Assembly (NCBI GenBank): GCA_963555705.1
Contig: OY743171.1
Location: 21,389,352 to 21,453,351 of the forward strand
Direction of reading: 5' to 3'
From: Ligustrum vulgare
Taxonomy: Eukaryota; Streptophyta; Magnoliopsida; Lamiales; Oleaceae
Length of the DNA stretch: 64,000 nucleotides
Both the position numbers and the translations under genes were made by a program. Under the pieces are notes generated by a model. It saw only the letters and a program-made list of their open reading frames with translations, made no database searches and was not told the DNA's origin. Positions 1 through 11,300 of the stretch are shown here, in pieces (position 1 is the first letter of the stretch; the number at the start of each line of letters is the position of its first letter).

Positions 1-122
1 AATTATTTTTTTCCCATCGGTAGGGTCCCAAATTCGGCAAGTCATTTTCTAAAAAGCTATTTTCTTGTCCTACGTTATTTGTCATTGACTCAATGTCCTT
101 GTGTTCTCTTTAAAAAAAGAAA

Positions 123-188
<66 letters not shown>

Positions 189-333
189 GTCATTGTGTCC
201 TCATTTAATTTATTATATTTTTCTCCCATGGGGCTCGTTTATTATTGGCTTCACTTCAAACCCATCATTTATGAATGAGAGATGTTGAAAAATGGGCCTT
301 GGATTGTTTATGTGACTCTAAATTTTAAATAAA
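123..333. repeat. (AAT)n microsatellite with attached unique sequence, first copy of a dispersed direct duplication
   Basis: An (ATA/TAA)n run fills 123-187. About 145 bp of non-repetitive sequence follows, including a segment reading GGGCTCGTTTATTATTGG. The same arrangement, a shorter AAT run followed by nearly the same 145 bp, recurs at 1012-1189. The reading frame through the trinucleotide run is a poly-isoleucine artefact and not a gene. Confidence 0.85.
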
Positions 334-1009
334 CTAGTTGTCTTAAAATCATAATTTTAAAAATATCTTAATTCAATCATATCAAATAAAAAATAAAATT
401 TCAATACAAAATGTTATTGAATTTGAAATTTTAAAAAAAACAAAACTATTCAAAACAAAAAATGCTAAATGTACACTAAGTATACCGCGCCACTCAAACT
501 TTGACACTTAATTAAATTTTTTATATAAAATTTGTTTTGACTTTTAATTACGTTTTTCTTCTGAAAATTTGCCCACCTCATCAGATATTTCCCATTTAAT
601 ATGTTATAATTTTTTATTAACTATATTTTTTAATGTATTGCTTATATATATTTTATTTTTCCTTATTTTTTAAACATGTCAATTTTTGTCAAAATGATGA
701 AATGATTAAGCCTCCATTTAGTAATATTGTTTGGTTTATAAACTTATTTATTTATGATTTTGAGGTAAAAAATAGTGGCTGAAAATATGTGTGGTTAAAA
801 AGAATTATTTTTGTAACATGCGTATTGAAGAGCCTACTCATTTATTGGCATGTTAGGAAGAAAAATTTCAATAATTTTATTTATTTATTTTCAAAATATA
901 TTAATTCAATTTTTTCATTTCTAACTTAACAGATTTATATATAGCATATATTTATTTTAAAATATATTAATCCAAATTTCTCATTTTCAATATAACACAT
1001 TTACATAGA

Positions 1010-1044
<35 letters not shown>

Positions 1045-2199
1045 GTCATTGTGTCCACATTTAATTTAATTTATTTTTCTCCCCTAGGGCTCGTTTATTA
1101 TTGGCTTCACTTCAAACCCATCATTTATGAATGAGAGATGTTGAAAAATAGGCCTTAAATTGTTTATGTGACTCTAAATTTTAAATAAATGCTAACTCGA
1201 CTACATGAATATATGAAGTACCTTGAAATGAAGAAATCTTACGAAAGTTCAGTTTTGTTTTTGTTTTAGTTTTCAATTTTTAATTTATTTTCGGTTCTAT
1301 GTTTTAAGTATCTATTTTAATAATAATCCTAAAAATGTGTTTGATTTGTTATTTATAAAGCTACTTCTCAAAATATAAAACTAGAAAACACAGTTTTGAA
1401 AAATTGTTTTATGACACTTTATTCCATAAAAAATAATGACGTGGTCTGGAATTTTTATCGGTGTGTTCATATAAATATATATTTTTAGAATATTTATCAA
1501 ATAACCATCATCAATTTGAAATATTGTTATTCTTTATTCTTTACAATTTTGTACAGATTCAGATTTTATATTTTTTCCAAACTTTTATTTTTTAATATTT
1601 TGAATATATCAATTTTTTTCCTGATTTTTTTTTATTTTTTTGAAGTTTATATTCTAACTTTTAGGATTTTGTAGTGTTTGCGATGAAAATTTGACGTGTT
1701 GAGTTTTATATTATAAGTTTCACTTTATTTTTAATAAGTTTTGGATGTTTTGCAAAATTGAAAATTGAAAACAGTTTATAAACAGCAAATTAAATGCACC
1801 TTAAATTTTCATTTTTGAAAATTAATTTACAAAAAATTCATGGGTCAAGTCTTGAATAAGAAAATGAAGAAGCATCTTGAGAATGAAGAGTTCGAGGTGG
1901 AGCAATAGACTCATTATTGCATCATATAATCATATTATAATATTTTTAGATAGTTCACATATAGATGACAATAGGTCGAACTGAGCCGGCTCGACCCATT
2001 GCCCATGCTACTCGGACGAACCGAGCTCGCGGCTCGTGAGAAACGAGCCGAGCTCAACCCACAAGCTTTTAAAAAAAAAAATAGTAGGAGCCTAGGCGTT
2101 GGGAATGTAGTGCCTAGAAGTTGATTCTCGTTTAAAAATGTGCAATATTTTTAAATAATTTTTTATACAATAAAAACAAAAAATGTGTAGTTGAAAATC
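334..2199. other. AT-rich intergenic DNA without a recognisable gene
   Basis: Apart from the second AAT-associated copy, this stretch is AT-rich and stop-dense on both strands. A short GC-rich patch at about 1975-2060 contains repeated CGAGC/GCTCG words and several small inverted repeats. A similar-looking patch of clustered GACCC/GGGTC words occurs at 60745-60860. No coding sequence, RNA gene or element boundary could be supported. Confidence 0.6.
1012..1189. repeat. Second copy of the AAT-microsatellite-associated direct duplication
   Basis: A shorter (ATA)n run at 1012-1042 is followed by sequence almost identical to 188-333, with a handful of substitutions and small indels. Both copies are in the same orientation with about 680 bp of unrelated AT-rich DNA between them. 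This looks like a segmental duplication or two copies of one small repeat whose tail is the microsatellite. No terminal inverted repeats were found. Confidence 0.8.
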
Positions 2200-3832
2200 C
2201 TTATCCTTTTTTGGGACTTGTTTTGCAAATGGTCACAAACTGATAAAATAAAGTTTGGGACTAAATTGAAATTTAATGAAAACTGGAATTTAAAAGGTTA
2301 GGGGCTGAAATATATTTTTTTCGAAAATAAGAGGACTGGGTCAAAGGATTTCAAATCACTAGGGTTTAGCTAACTTATTTCAAAATTGCAGGGCTGATAA
2401 TTAAACTTTAAAACTTGTAGGGATTGAAATAACAACTTTTAAAACTAGGGGTCAAAGGGAAAGTTTCAAAACTTTGAAAAAAAATAATCTCATTCATCTC
2501 ATCCCCCCCCCCCTCTAAAATCGGACCACAGAGAGAGAGAGACAGAGAGAGAGAGGGCCGAGAGAGCGACGGGGAGGGGCGAAGCCCCTTCCTCCGATCC
2601 AATTGCCGACGAGAAAGTTGGCGAAAGCGCCACCGTCCTGTGGTCGCGCCCATGTGTGAGTGTAGGCAACTGGGGGAATTTGGGTGCGAAGGACGGAAAG
2701 AAAACAGGGGTTGAAGAGTTTGGGTTTTCCGGCGAAGAACTCCGACAACGAAGGTAATGGGTGGTTTCTTGGTTTACTTTCTAGGTTTTTTGGTTTGTTT
2801 TGGGTGAAGTTGATGAAAGATTGGAGTTGGGTAGTGGCGGTCAATGGAGGTGCGGTCGGGGTGTGGGGGAGTTGCTGTGAAATTTGATTGTTGGAGGTTT
2901 GGGGCCATTGTTGGTTTCGTGCAGTAGTGATAGTGGCTGGTGGTGTTGGTGATAAACTTGTGGTATGTGCTTTGATTCAGTTTGGGCAATGGAGGTGGCG
3001 GGCTGTTTCGATGCAGTGATGACGGTGGTGGTTTTACGTGATGTTTTGGGTGGAGGCAGTGTGGTGATGGTCAATTTGGGGTTGAGTAATAGTGGTGGTC
3101 TGATTTTGGTGTTTTGATTGGTGGTTTCGATGTTGCGGGTGATTTGCAGACAGTGGAGGTTCGGTTATGTGTTGAATTGAATGTACACAGTGAGGTGTTG
3201 GTTGTTCTGCGTTGCCGTTATGATTGGATGCTGGCAGTTGAAATGTGGGTGGATTGTTCACGTGAAGATAGCCAGAAATTTAGGACTAGCGTCGGGTGTG
3301 ATAGATCAAGGTTGGGAGAAGGAAGAAGGTATACCTTGCAGGAGTTTTGGGTATGTCATGATTGGCATTGGGAAGGGGTAAGATTTTATGCATTGGTTTG
3401 GAGTTAAATATGATAGATTAGGGTAAATCTTGATTTGTGGAAATAGTGAGAATCATGGAATTGAGTATCGGTTGTGTAAGGAAAGACTTGGGGAGGAAAA
3501 AGTTGTTGAATTGGTTGAGCCAAGAAATAATTGATTGGGTTTTAAATAGACTTGAATGATCGACAATACTGCTTGGGCTCGAGAAGTTGGATTGGATTAA
3601 AATAGTTGAAATTTGGACTTAAGATAATTAAACTTGGACTTTTTAAAAATAAGTCGTGAAATTGAAATTTTTTTGATAGAATTTGAAATTTGACTAAGAT
3701 TTTAAATAAATTTAATTTTACTTAATTAGCTAGACGACCACGTGTTAAAAAAAAATGGGCAAAGTCGAAGCGAATCGTTTTTAAAAATAAAATATTTATT
3801 TGAATAAATCACGAAAATTCTCAGTCGCTACA
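2200..3832 (-). mobile_element. Decayed gypsy-type LTR fragment, related to the LTR at 49355-52074
   Basis: The + strand right end (about 3720-3832) aligns with the right end of the 49355-52074 LTR. Both share a GCTAGACGA word, a poly-A/TGGG patch and the terminal TCGCTACA. Both also share an internal order: a stretch of repeated 'gg(g)actgaaat'-like words, then a GAGAGA tract, then about 800 bp of G-rich, GTGG-rich sequence (2650-3300). By analogy with the better copy the element would lie on the minus strand. No matching left terminus was found, so this is a truncated or heavily diverged LTR. The small open frames inside are low-complexity artefacts of the GTGG-rich tract. Confidence 0.6.
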
Positions 3833-3839
3833 TCTAACA

Positions 3840-5150
3840 TGGTGATCCAAAAGAAATCAACAAGATTGTATGAAGTAGATAGCCCACACTGCAATTTCTG
3901 CAAAAATTGACTCTTTGGCTGTGAAGGTTGAAAGTATAGCGCTAGTAAACTATACATCTAAATTTATGAAAGTGAGTTATAATGAATGTGGTGTAAACCC
4001 ACAACCTTAGACTACCCCATCCTGGCATATCCAGTGGAGCAGGTAGACTTTGCGTAGGGGGGGGGGGGGGTTCATCTCCGAAACAATCCACATTCCAATA
4101 CATATCACCTAGGTTGGTGAAATCACCCCAATTTTGTATGGAAGGATAACAGTGCTGGACCATTGATGTCTCAATATCGGACTGAGGATAAAAACCCTAA
4201 ACTAGAGGAGATAGTTTTGAAGTTCATGGATAAAACAGACCAGTTGTTGGGGAAGACAAATTTATGCATGGCTAAGACAGATCAGTTTATAACAAAAACA
4301 GAAAACTTCATGCAAAAAACTGAGATGGTCTTGCAAAGTCATCAGACCTCAATAAAGAATTTAAAGTCATCAAACTGTACATCAATATCCCATTCTTAGA
4401 GGCCATTACATAGATCCTTATACCAATTTGGTGAAAAAGATGATGTCAAGTAGTAAAAAGAAGCTTGAAAATCTCTAAGAGGTATTCCTAAATGAAGAGT
4501 GCAGCGAAATCTTGCAAAAGAAGCTGTCATAACCTTCACCATATGTTATACATCATATTTGTATCATTCATTCACACTTTACACTGATTTAAGACACTAA
4601 ACTCAAATGAACCCATTGCAAGGTCACTACAAGCACCACAACACTCACTGCACCTATTTTTTAGTTTCTAATTACAACCTCACCATATGTTTTCATGACC
4701 TAAATGAACTCCAAATGTGCTGAATTTTTGATAAGTTGTATACAAGGTTATATGTTTTCATATTCCTGGAGGTTATTTGGAAAATTTTCTATTTTCCTAA
4801 GTCATGTCAGGGCTTGAACATCAGTAAAAATTTTAGAATTTTTTCTAAGTCCTAGTTTGGGGTGTTGATTAGTTTATGTCATTCCTTATGCAATATTTAT
4901 GCATTCTAATATTGTTATTTCTATTTTTGCATTGGACACTATGAATACACCTCAGTCAAACAAGGAAAATTTATAAAAAGGTCGAATCATCTAAATGCAC
5001 AAGTTAAAGCTTCAAAATATGACATTACCTCTCCAAACCTCGGAAGTACCTAACCTTCTATATTGTTATGAATTGTTTTGATTTATTTAGTTGTAATACA
5101 TTGAGGACAATGTATAATTTTAGTTTGGGGGTGGGAATCTCATTCATGCA
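3840..5150 (+). mobile_element. Athila-like Ty3/gypsy remnant (gag/protease-region fragment plus 3' non-coding region)
   Basis: Broken + strand frames at about 4163-4530 resemble the end of Athila-type gag. A lysine-rich stretch with repeated K(T)DQ words (4163-4399) is followed, after frame changes, by peptides such as KKMMSSSKKKLENL and NEECSEILQKKLS. The latter matches the well-known 'EECSAILQ.KLP' region just before the Athila protease. At about 5095-5145 a GGACAATGTATAATTTTAGTTTGGGGG-like stretch matches the conserved segment ahead of the 3' LTR in Athila elements. Protease, RT, integrase and both LTRs are missing, so this is an internal-deletion derivative. A 14-base poly-G tract lies near 4060. 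Confidence 0.65.
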
Positions 5151-5671
5151 ATACATACATTCGATTTTTCGGTTGAGTAAACAAAAAAAAAATTAAACTT
5201 TTGTTTAGTTGTTTATTGCCTAGAACAAATCAATTTTGTGTTATAGCTAGAATAATAAACAACATTGAAATATGTTTTATCTTTGCTATTTATCCATGTT
5301 AGACTTTAATCACTTGAGCACATAGTTATTGTCAAATAATTACGTGTGTATGAATTTATTTGATATTTGTGGGAAATACTAATGCAATTTGAACACATAA
5401 TGGACTATAAAATCCCAAACCACTAAGTTGTTAGATCCCAACCTTTAAATCAATTCAAGTTACAATATTTAAAGAAATTTCTGGAACGATAAACATACGA
5501 ACAGTAAAAAAATTTAAAAATAAATAAATTGAGGTCTATGTAATGTACCTTTGTAATTAATTGTCTTCATTCCTTTCTCATTTTTAATTAAATATTAATT
5601 TCATATGTTAAAATATAAATGTGATGTATATAAGTAACAAATAACCATACATCGCACGGGTGTAACACTAG
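5151..5671 (+). mobile_element. AT-rich segment ending in a Helitron-like 3' terminus
   Basis: The sequence ends CATCGCACGGGTGTAACACTAG directly before a T (5672). This resembles plant Helitron 3' ends, which have a CACGGG-type motif and then CTRR with insertion before T. The hairpin is weak, and no matching 5' TC terminus was found in the window. The boundary coincides exactly with the start of homology between the two NPF units. No gene is visible here. Confidence 0.35.
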
Positions 5672-5874
5672 TTAACTATTAATATTGAGTTGTGGAAAAA
5701 TTAATCTATTGATATTCACTTTTTTCCTTAATTGAAAAGATAAAAGTCTTTGAAAGTTTTTGAATATTTATAAAAATTCATAAAATCCACAAAATCTAAT
5801 TAAGTCCGTTAAAAAAGTTTTTTAAAGTTAGAATTAAACATGTTAATGATAAAGATTCTATAAGAATGTTTTAA

Positions 5875-5878
<4 letters not shown>

Positions 5879-5935
<57 letters not shown>
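5879..5935. repeat. (AT)n microsatellite in copy A
   Basis: An uninterrupted AT dinucleotide run of about 57 bp lies near the end of the ~310-bp repeat unit. The equivalent position in copy B (34892-34963) carries a longer AT run, while the other tandem units (20125-20741) have none. The expansion therefore arose in the unit next to the gene before the duplication. Confidence 0.95.
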
Positions 5936-5937
<2 letters not shown>

Positions 5938-7160
5938 TTTAAATTAATAGTGCTCTTTAAAATAGAAAACCCCGCTCTAAATAATGTCCTTTAAATAAAA
6001 ATAGTAATTTGAAAATGAGCATTCATTTGTCACTTTGGTAATGCCAAGTTAAAATTTTCTTTGAATATGAATAGACATGCACGTGAATAGACGTGTATAA
6101 GTTAACACCGTATATGTTACGAAGAAGAGATGGATGGATAACAAATTCCATCTAATAAATGTAAAGAGGGTGGACCTCAAAATAAAATATCATGTGAAGC
6201 TTTAATAGAATTCCACAAGAAAAACAAAATGAGTAAAGGGACTGCTGATCACTGCATAACAAAAGGTCATAATAATGGAATTAATCGCGTACGCTGTGTA
6301 CAGTTTGCTTGATAAACGAACACATTTATGAAACCTACACAGAATATTAGAATAATGACATTTATTTATTTATTTATTTATTTACTTAATAATTTTGATT
6401 AATTCTTGCATAGTCCAAAATCCAAATCCTAATCTTGTGATTAACGTCAATTAATGCATGTTAAATTTTCTTCTTAAATGGGGTCAAAGTATGACCTGTA
6501 TTTACAGCTTGTGTTAGCCTTGGACGAGGATTCCTAAGTTTAAAAGCCTTGTTCTCCTCGAATGAATCCTTGTAAGAAAGTTTCATTTGTTTAAAAACCT
6601 AGTTCTTTTGGGTTCACACCAGTGGTGGTTTTGAAGGTTGCTAGAGCACCATTTATATAGATCAGGTTAATTCTGTCAATTTTACATCCTTTCTTTTCAA
6701 TGGTTAATGCAGTCGACTCAAAATTTATTCAAAATACGTCTTAGTTTCGTTTGTGTTGATTCTAATGAACTCTGCAATTAGGAAATGACAATCATGATCC
6801 CTTGTCCGTCACGGGACAACAGGAAAAAAACCCGTCTATTACAAGAACCCACATGTGGGTCATCATGTGGGTTCTTCTAATATACGAGTTTTTGATTTAT
6901 TGTCCATATCAATTTCGTACGAAATGAAAGATAATTTCGGTATGAAATATTAATTCTTAGAACGTGTTTGGCACACTAAATGGAACGACTCGACAGGATC
7001 GAATGAGGCAAGTTTTCAGTTATTCACTTACTATGACCATCTTGTCCAAATTCTGATTTTCAGGATTACATTAGAGAAAATTACCAAAGTACCTCAAAGT
7101 TGAATTTAATTCTTCGGGTTTTTCGTGTTTTTCCTTGGTTATCACAGTAATCTCCGAACA
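5936..7160 (+). promoter_or_regulatory. Putative promoter and 5' flank of the intact NPF gene
   Basis: No coding sequence is supported here. The stretch is largely conserved in copy B once insertions are removed. A TATA-like TTATATAG at about 6653 lies some 500 bp before the start codon and is present in both copies, but its use is not demonstrated. A (TTTA)n tract sits at 6361-6384. Copy A alone holds a perfect 13-bp inverted repeat (arms 6843-6855 and 6864-6876) in a segment absent from copy B. Confidence 0.35.
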
Positions 7161-7381
7161 ATGGAAGATTCAGAATCGAGCATGCAACCTTTTGCTATCA
7201 AAGAAGATGGCAATAACTATACGACAGACGGGACAGTCGATTATCGCAATAAGCCTGCTAACAAGAAGAAAACAGGAAACTGGAAAGCCTGTCCATTTAT
7301 CCTAGGTTACTTAATTTCATTCTTAATTCTTCCAAATTAAGTCATTTCTGCTTGTTTGCCGAGTATTCAAATTTTATTTTA

Positions 7382-7415
<34 letters not shown>

Positions 7416-9626
7416 TTTTTTTTTCTTCTTCTGCAGGAAATGAATGTTGTGAACGATTAGCATACTATGGAATGAGCTCCAACTTGCTTCATTATTTCAA
7501 AAATCAACTCAACCAACACAGTGTAACTGCTTCGAAAAATTTGTCGAATTGGTCGGGTACTTGCTATGTTATGCCATTACTTGGAGCATTTCTGGCTGAT
7601 GCATATTTTGGAAGATATTGGACAATTGCCAGCTTTTCGAGCATCTACGTTATCGTAAGTTTTGTTTTGAACTTTTCGAATTCGGAAGAAATTTGAACTG
7701 TTTCTGTAACTAACCGCAAAGTTATTAAAAATCCGGGTTAGTTTGATGTCGTTATGGTATATTTTGATCACCTCGTCTAAAAGCTTAATTATTTAAAATT
7801 CTATCGACAGGGAATGGCATTATTGACATTATCAGCAACAGTCCGTGGCCTGAGGCCAACCTGTTTAAAGAAAGATGTCTGTACTGCCACACATGCTCAA
7901 ACATCAGTATGTTTTCTTGCACTCTATCTGATAGCACTCGGAACCGGTGGGATTAAGCCATGTGTCTCATCGTACGGTGCAGATCAATTTGATGATACTG
8001 ATGAGGCTGAAAAGAAACAGAAAAGTTCTTTCTTCAATTGGTTCTATTTTTCAATCAATATTGGTGCACTTATTGCCTCTTCTGTGATTGTTTGGATACA
8101 AGTTAACATTGGTTGGGGGTGGGGATTTGGTATTCCTGCTGTGGCTATGGCAATAGCTGTGGCCTTTTTCTTTTCCGGTACTCGACTTTTCCGGTACCAG
8201 AAACCCGGTGGCAGCCCTCTTACGCGCCTCTGCAAGGTGGTGGTAGCAACACTGAGAAAAACCAAAGTTGTGGTACCTGAGGACAAGTCTCTTCTATACG
8301 AGACATCAAATGCTCAATCCGCAATAGTAGGCAGCCGCAAGCTCGATCACACAGACGAACTTCCGTATGTGCCCTTTTCTACTAGAGTCTAGTTCTCCTG
8401 TCCTAAGATAGTTTCCCCCTAGTTATCCATCAAATTAAAATTGTACACGTATACGTGTCAGTAAACAGATTTTAAATCTACACAAACAGTTACATTCAAA
8501 AGTGGCAATGTGTACAATTTTAATTGAGTCGGCAGCTAAGAGAACATCATATTGGGATAACTATGGATTGTGTGTTTGGTAAGTTGGATTGAATAGGATA
8601 TGACAAGGCAGCAATAGAATTTGTCAGTCTTATCTAGTCCAACATAATATTGAACGTTCAGTTTAGCTATAATACTCATCATGGATCCATAATTTTTCTA
8701 GCGAACTACTTCAAAGTACAATTCTTATTTTTATTTTTTATTTAAAAAAGAAAAAAAGAAAAACCGGCAGTTTCTAGACTGAGTTTGCAAATTTCAGGTT
8801 CTTTGACAAGGCAGCAGTGATATTACAATCTGATTATAAAAAAGACTCAATAGATTCATGGAGACTTTGCACTGTTACGCAAGTTGAAGAACTGAAATCA
8901 ATTATCCGATTACTTCCCATATGGGCTACTGGCATTATGTTCAGCACAGTGTATGCACAAATGGGCAACTTATTTTTATTACAAGGAACATACATGGACA
9001 CAAAACTGGGCAATTTCGAAATCCCGGAAGCATCCCTAGGAATTTTCGACACTCTCAGTGTCATTTTCTGGGTTCCAGTCTATGATCAAATCCTGATTCC
9101 GATCTTACGAAGGTTCACAGGCCAAAAGAAAGGTATGACACAGTTGCAGCGTATGGGAGTCGGGCTTTTCATATCGATATTTGCTATGATATCCGCCGCA
9201 GTTCTCGAGGTCGTTCGACTAGGAATTGTACGAAGACACAACCTCTATAACACAAAGCAAGCGCCCATCCCGATATTCTGGCAAATCCCGCAGTATTTCA
9301 TCATAGGATGTGCGGAAGTGTTCACGTTTATAGGACAAATCGAATTCTTCTACGAACAAGCACCTGATTCTATGAGAAGTTTGTGTGCCGCCCTATCTTT
9401 AACAACAAATGCTGTGGGAAGCTACGTGAGTTCTTTGCTATTGACTATTGTTACAGATATCAGTACAAGGAATGGGAAGCCTGGATGGATAGCAGACAAT
9501 TTGAACCATGGGCACCTCCATTACTTCTTCTTGCTACTGGCTGTCCTGAGTTTTCTCAACTTGGGAGCTTTCATTGGGGTGGCAAAGAGATATACATACA
9601 AAAAGGCTGTGGGAACTCTTCGTTGA
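7161..9626 (+). CDS. NPF8: NPF8/PTR-type proton-coupled di/tripeptide transporter (four exons, 581 aa)
   Basis: Exons are 7161-7305, 7437-7654, 7811-8364 and 8798-9626. All introns are GT...AG and phases join without a frame break, giving 581 residues, about the usual 570-600 for the family. The start is the ATG at 7161 (MEDSESSMQ); an upstream in-frame codon is not supported by homology. The product is a 12-span POT/MFS carrier. The proton-coupling ExxER motif is at about residues 51-55 (NECCERLAYYG). Family signatures TGGIKPCVSSYGADQFD, SSFFNWFYFSINIGAL, FFDKAA and IFWQIPQYFIIGCAEVFTF follow in order. Sequence resembles Arabidopsis PTR1/PTR5 (NPF8.1/8.2), so transport of di- and tripeptides is likely by family knowledge; location (plasma membrane or tonoplast) cannot be read from sequence. 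Intron 1 contains a (TAT)n tract. One curiosity is a proline before FFDK, where related proteins have K or R. A broken paralogue lies downstream. Confidence 0.93.
7372..7424. repeat. (TAT)n/poly-T tract in NPF intron 1
   Basis: An (ATT)n run followed by poly-T lies just upstream of the exon 2 splice acceptor (CTTCTTCTGCAG). The copy B intron has a much shorter version at 40550-40570. It forms an unusually long pyrimidine/AT stretch next to the acceptor but leaves the AG intact. Confidence 0.85.
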
Positions 9627-9713
9627 CTACTATATCTAGTGACATGTATGTAAATACCCGTCTGTTTGTTCTGTACATATTTTATTCATGTATAATATTT
9701 CCAACTTTGCTAA

Positions 9714-9839
9714 TTAACGAAGCTTTTGACAAATAACTTTACAAAAGCTCTTACATAAGAAGTGGGGTCAATAATTATTGCTCTTGACATCACACACGTG
9801 TGAAAGCTTTTGTAAAATTCTTTATCAAAAGCTTGTTAA
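9714..9839. repeat. Foldback (MITE-like) hairpin in the NPF 3' flank
   Basis: Imperfect inverted arms of about 38 bp (9714-9751 and 9802-9839) share TTAAC-AAGCTTTTGA...TTTACAAAAGCT words. They flank a 50-bp loop containing TCACACACGTGTGA. The same foldback, somewhat diverged, is present in copy B at about 62390-62520, so it predates the duplication. It lies about 90 bp after the stop codon and may be inside the 3' UTR. No clear target duplication was identified. Confidence 0.65.
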
Positions 9840-10447
9840 AATAGAATAATTATAATATTTTTTTTTCCTTTGATTCTATTGAAGTTATGTCCAGTGCAGC
9901 GTGCCAACCATGTTGATTTGTTGTCATTCACTTTTCAGTGTTAAATATTTGTCCCGGTTGATGCTCTTTAAGCAAGTCTTTGTTTGGTAAATCAAATAAA
10001 TTTGTTTATAAATTACACAAATTTTCAAATTAATTTTTATCACACACATTTTTTTTCTTCAATTCTTAATCATTTCTTTAATCTCAAAATCATAAATAAA
10101 TCAGTTTTTAAACCAAACAGTATTATCAAACAAAGGCTAATCAAAACTCTTTTTTTCTCACTCATTTTCAATTTTACATTTTGTACTTAATCCAAAATTT
10201 TTCATTACATTTCAACCATATTCTCCAAAATTCAATATTCAAATAAATTTCTATTGAATAGGAATTGAAAGACGTTGAAAATAAAACATAACAAATAAAT
10301 TTCTCCCCGGTCTAATAGTCACAAGATTGGGTAGTTCAAGATAATATCAGAGCACAGAAACAAGGTAAATTCAAATATAATAGCCATTAATTTGTGAAAA
10401 TTGCACGTTAGTCCAGAATGAGTCACCGTTTTTCGCTGATCCGTTCA

Positions 10448-11300
10448 ATGTTAAGGAGATTCAAATCATCACTGATGAAGATAATCTGTTCTCGAAACCG
10501 ACTGCCAATGGGGATTTTTTTTTATTTCTTCTTGTATTGATCTAATTAGGCAGAGGAAACCTAAGAAACTATCCCACCAACATATTTAAAATCTCCTTTT
10601 TTGCATGGAGATTGTGGTATGATTGGATCCCTATGGATGATATTATTCAACAGAACTTGGAATCTCCATTACTTTGAAATGCCACTATGCCAGTTTGCCA
10701 CTGCTACAGAAGTTCAGAAACAATTAAACACGTCTTCTTGGATGGTAGATTTCCAAAAGAAGTTCGGAGTTTCTATTGTAGGTTATTAGAAGTGCCTAAT
10801 GTTGTCCATAGCCATCCAAGGACCCTGATGATGCATTGGTTTACTCAACCTCAAGCCAAACCTGGTAATGTGAAATCCATAATTCCTCTTATCATTTTCG
10901 GGTTCCTTTGGTGCGGAAGAAATGGTGTGAAGCATAACCAGAGGAATACAAATTCTTAGAATTATCAAATAAATTAACTTTCTTGTGGCTGCTCTTCAAA
11001 AATCTGGCAGAATTAAGTCAAATATCGGAAGAAGTATTGCTCAACACAAATTTGTTGGGAAAACCCTGAATTTGGCTGGATGAAATTGAAAACTGATGGT
11101 TCTCTGAAACCAAACAAGCTTGCTGCAGGGGTTGATTTTCTTAGAAACAGCAATGGTGAAGTGATTTGGGGATATTACGACTTATATAATGAATGTTCTA
11201 TTGTGGAGGCTAAGTTAAGAGCAATAATAGACACCGGGCTTCAGCTTTGCTGCAGGCAATATGGGTCTTTTGTTTATATGTTATACACATTATTATGAGG
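10448..11300 (+). pseudogene. Fragment of a LINE-type zf-RVT plus RNase H-like region
   Basis: Broken + strand frames at about 10590-10955 resemble the zinc-binding reverse-transcriptase domain (zf-RVT) at the C-terminus of plant non-LTR retrotransposons. They show a FFAWRLWYDWIPMDD-like segment, then MPVCHCYRSSETIKHVFLDG. A separate piece at about 11080-11265 (MKLKTDGSLKPNKLAAGV ... EAKLRAI) resembles the RNase H-like RVT_3 domain, with the first catalytic Asp in KTDGS. No endonuclease or RT core is present. It is not part of the full LINE at 13221 and is probably an older truncated insertion. Frame changes and stops rule out a functional protein. Confidence 0.6.

Larger units (their letters stand above)
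5672..10447 (+). repeat. Duplicated NPF unit, copy A (upstream flank, gene and 3' flank)
   Basis: This segment is collinear with copy B, whose matching pieces are scattered from 20742 to 63267 between insertions. Shared blocks include part of a ~310-bp tandem-repeat unit with an internal (AT)n, the 5' flank, all four NPF exons and introns, and about 820 bp of 3' flank up to the word CCGTTCA. By-eye comparison of exons 3 and 4 gives roughly 45 substitutions in about 1,380 bp (about 3%). Copy A is the uninterrupted version. Confidence 0.9.

Noticed and set aside
79..288. Open frame with a poly-isoleucine run
   Set aside because: Translation of an (ATA)n microsatellite; no flanking protein-like sequence.
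2408..3407. Cluster of overlapping small open frames on both strands
   Set aside because: They derive from GAGA and GTGG low-complexity tracts of an LTR-like region and lack domains or consistent coding signals.
3942..4163. Proline-rich minus-strand frame
   Set aside because: Caused by a 14-base poly-G tract within the Athila-like remnant.
7577..9064. Minus-strand open frames opposite the NPF exons
   Set aside because: Shadows of the clearly coding + strand; the same shadows recur opposite copy B exon 4.
9383..9736. Second + strand frame overlapping NPF exon 4
   Set aside because: Out-of-frame shadow of the transporter; no independent homology.
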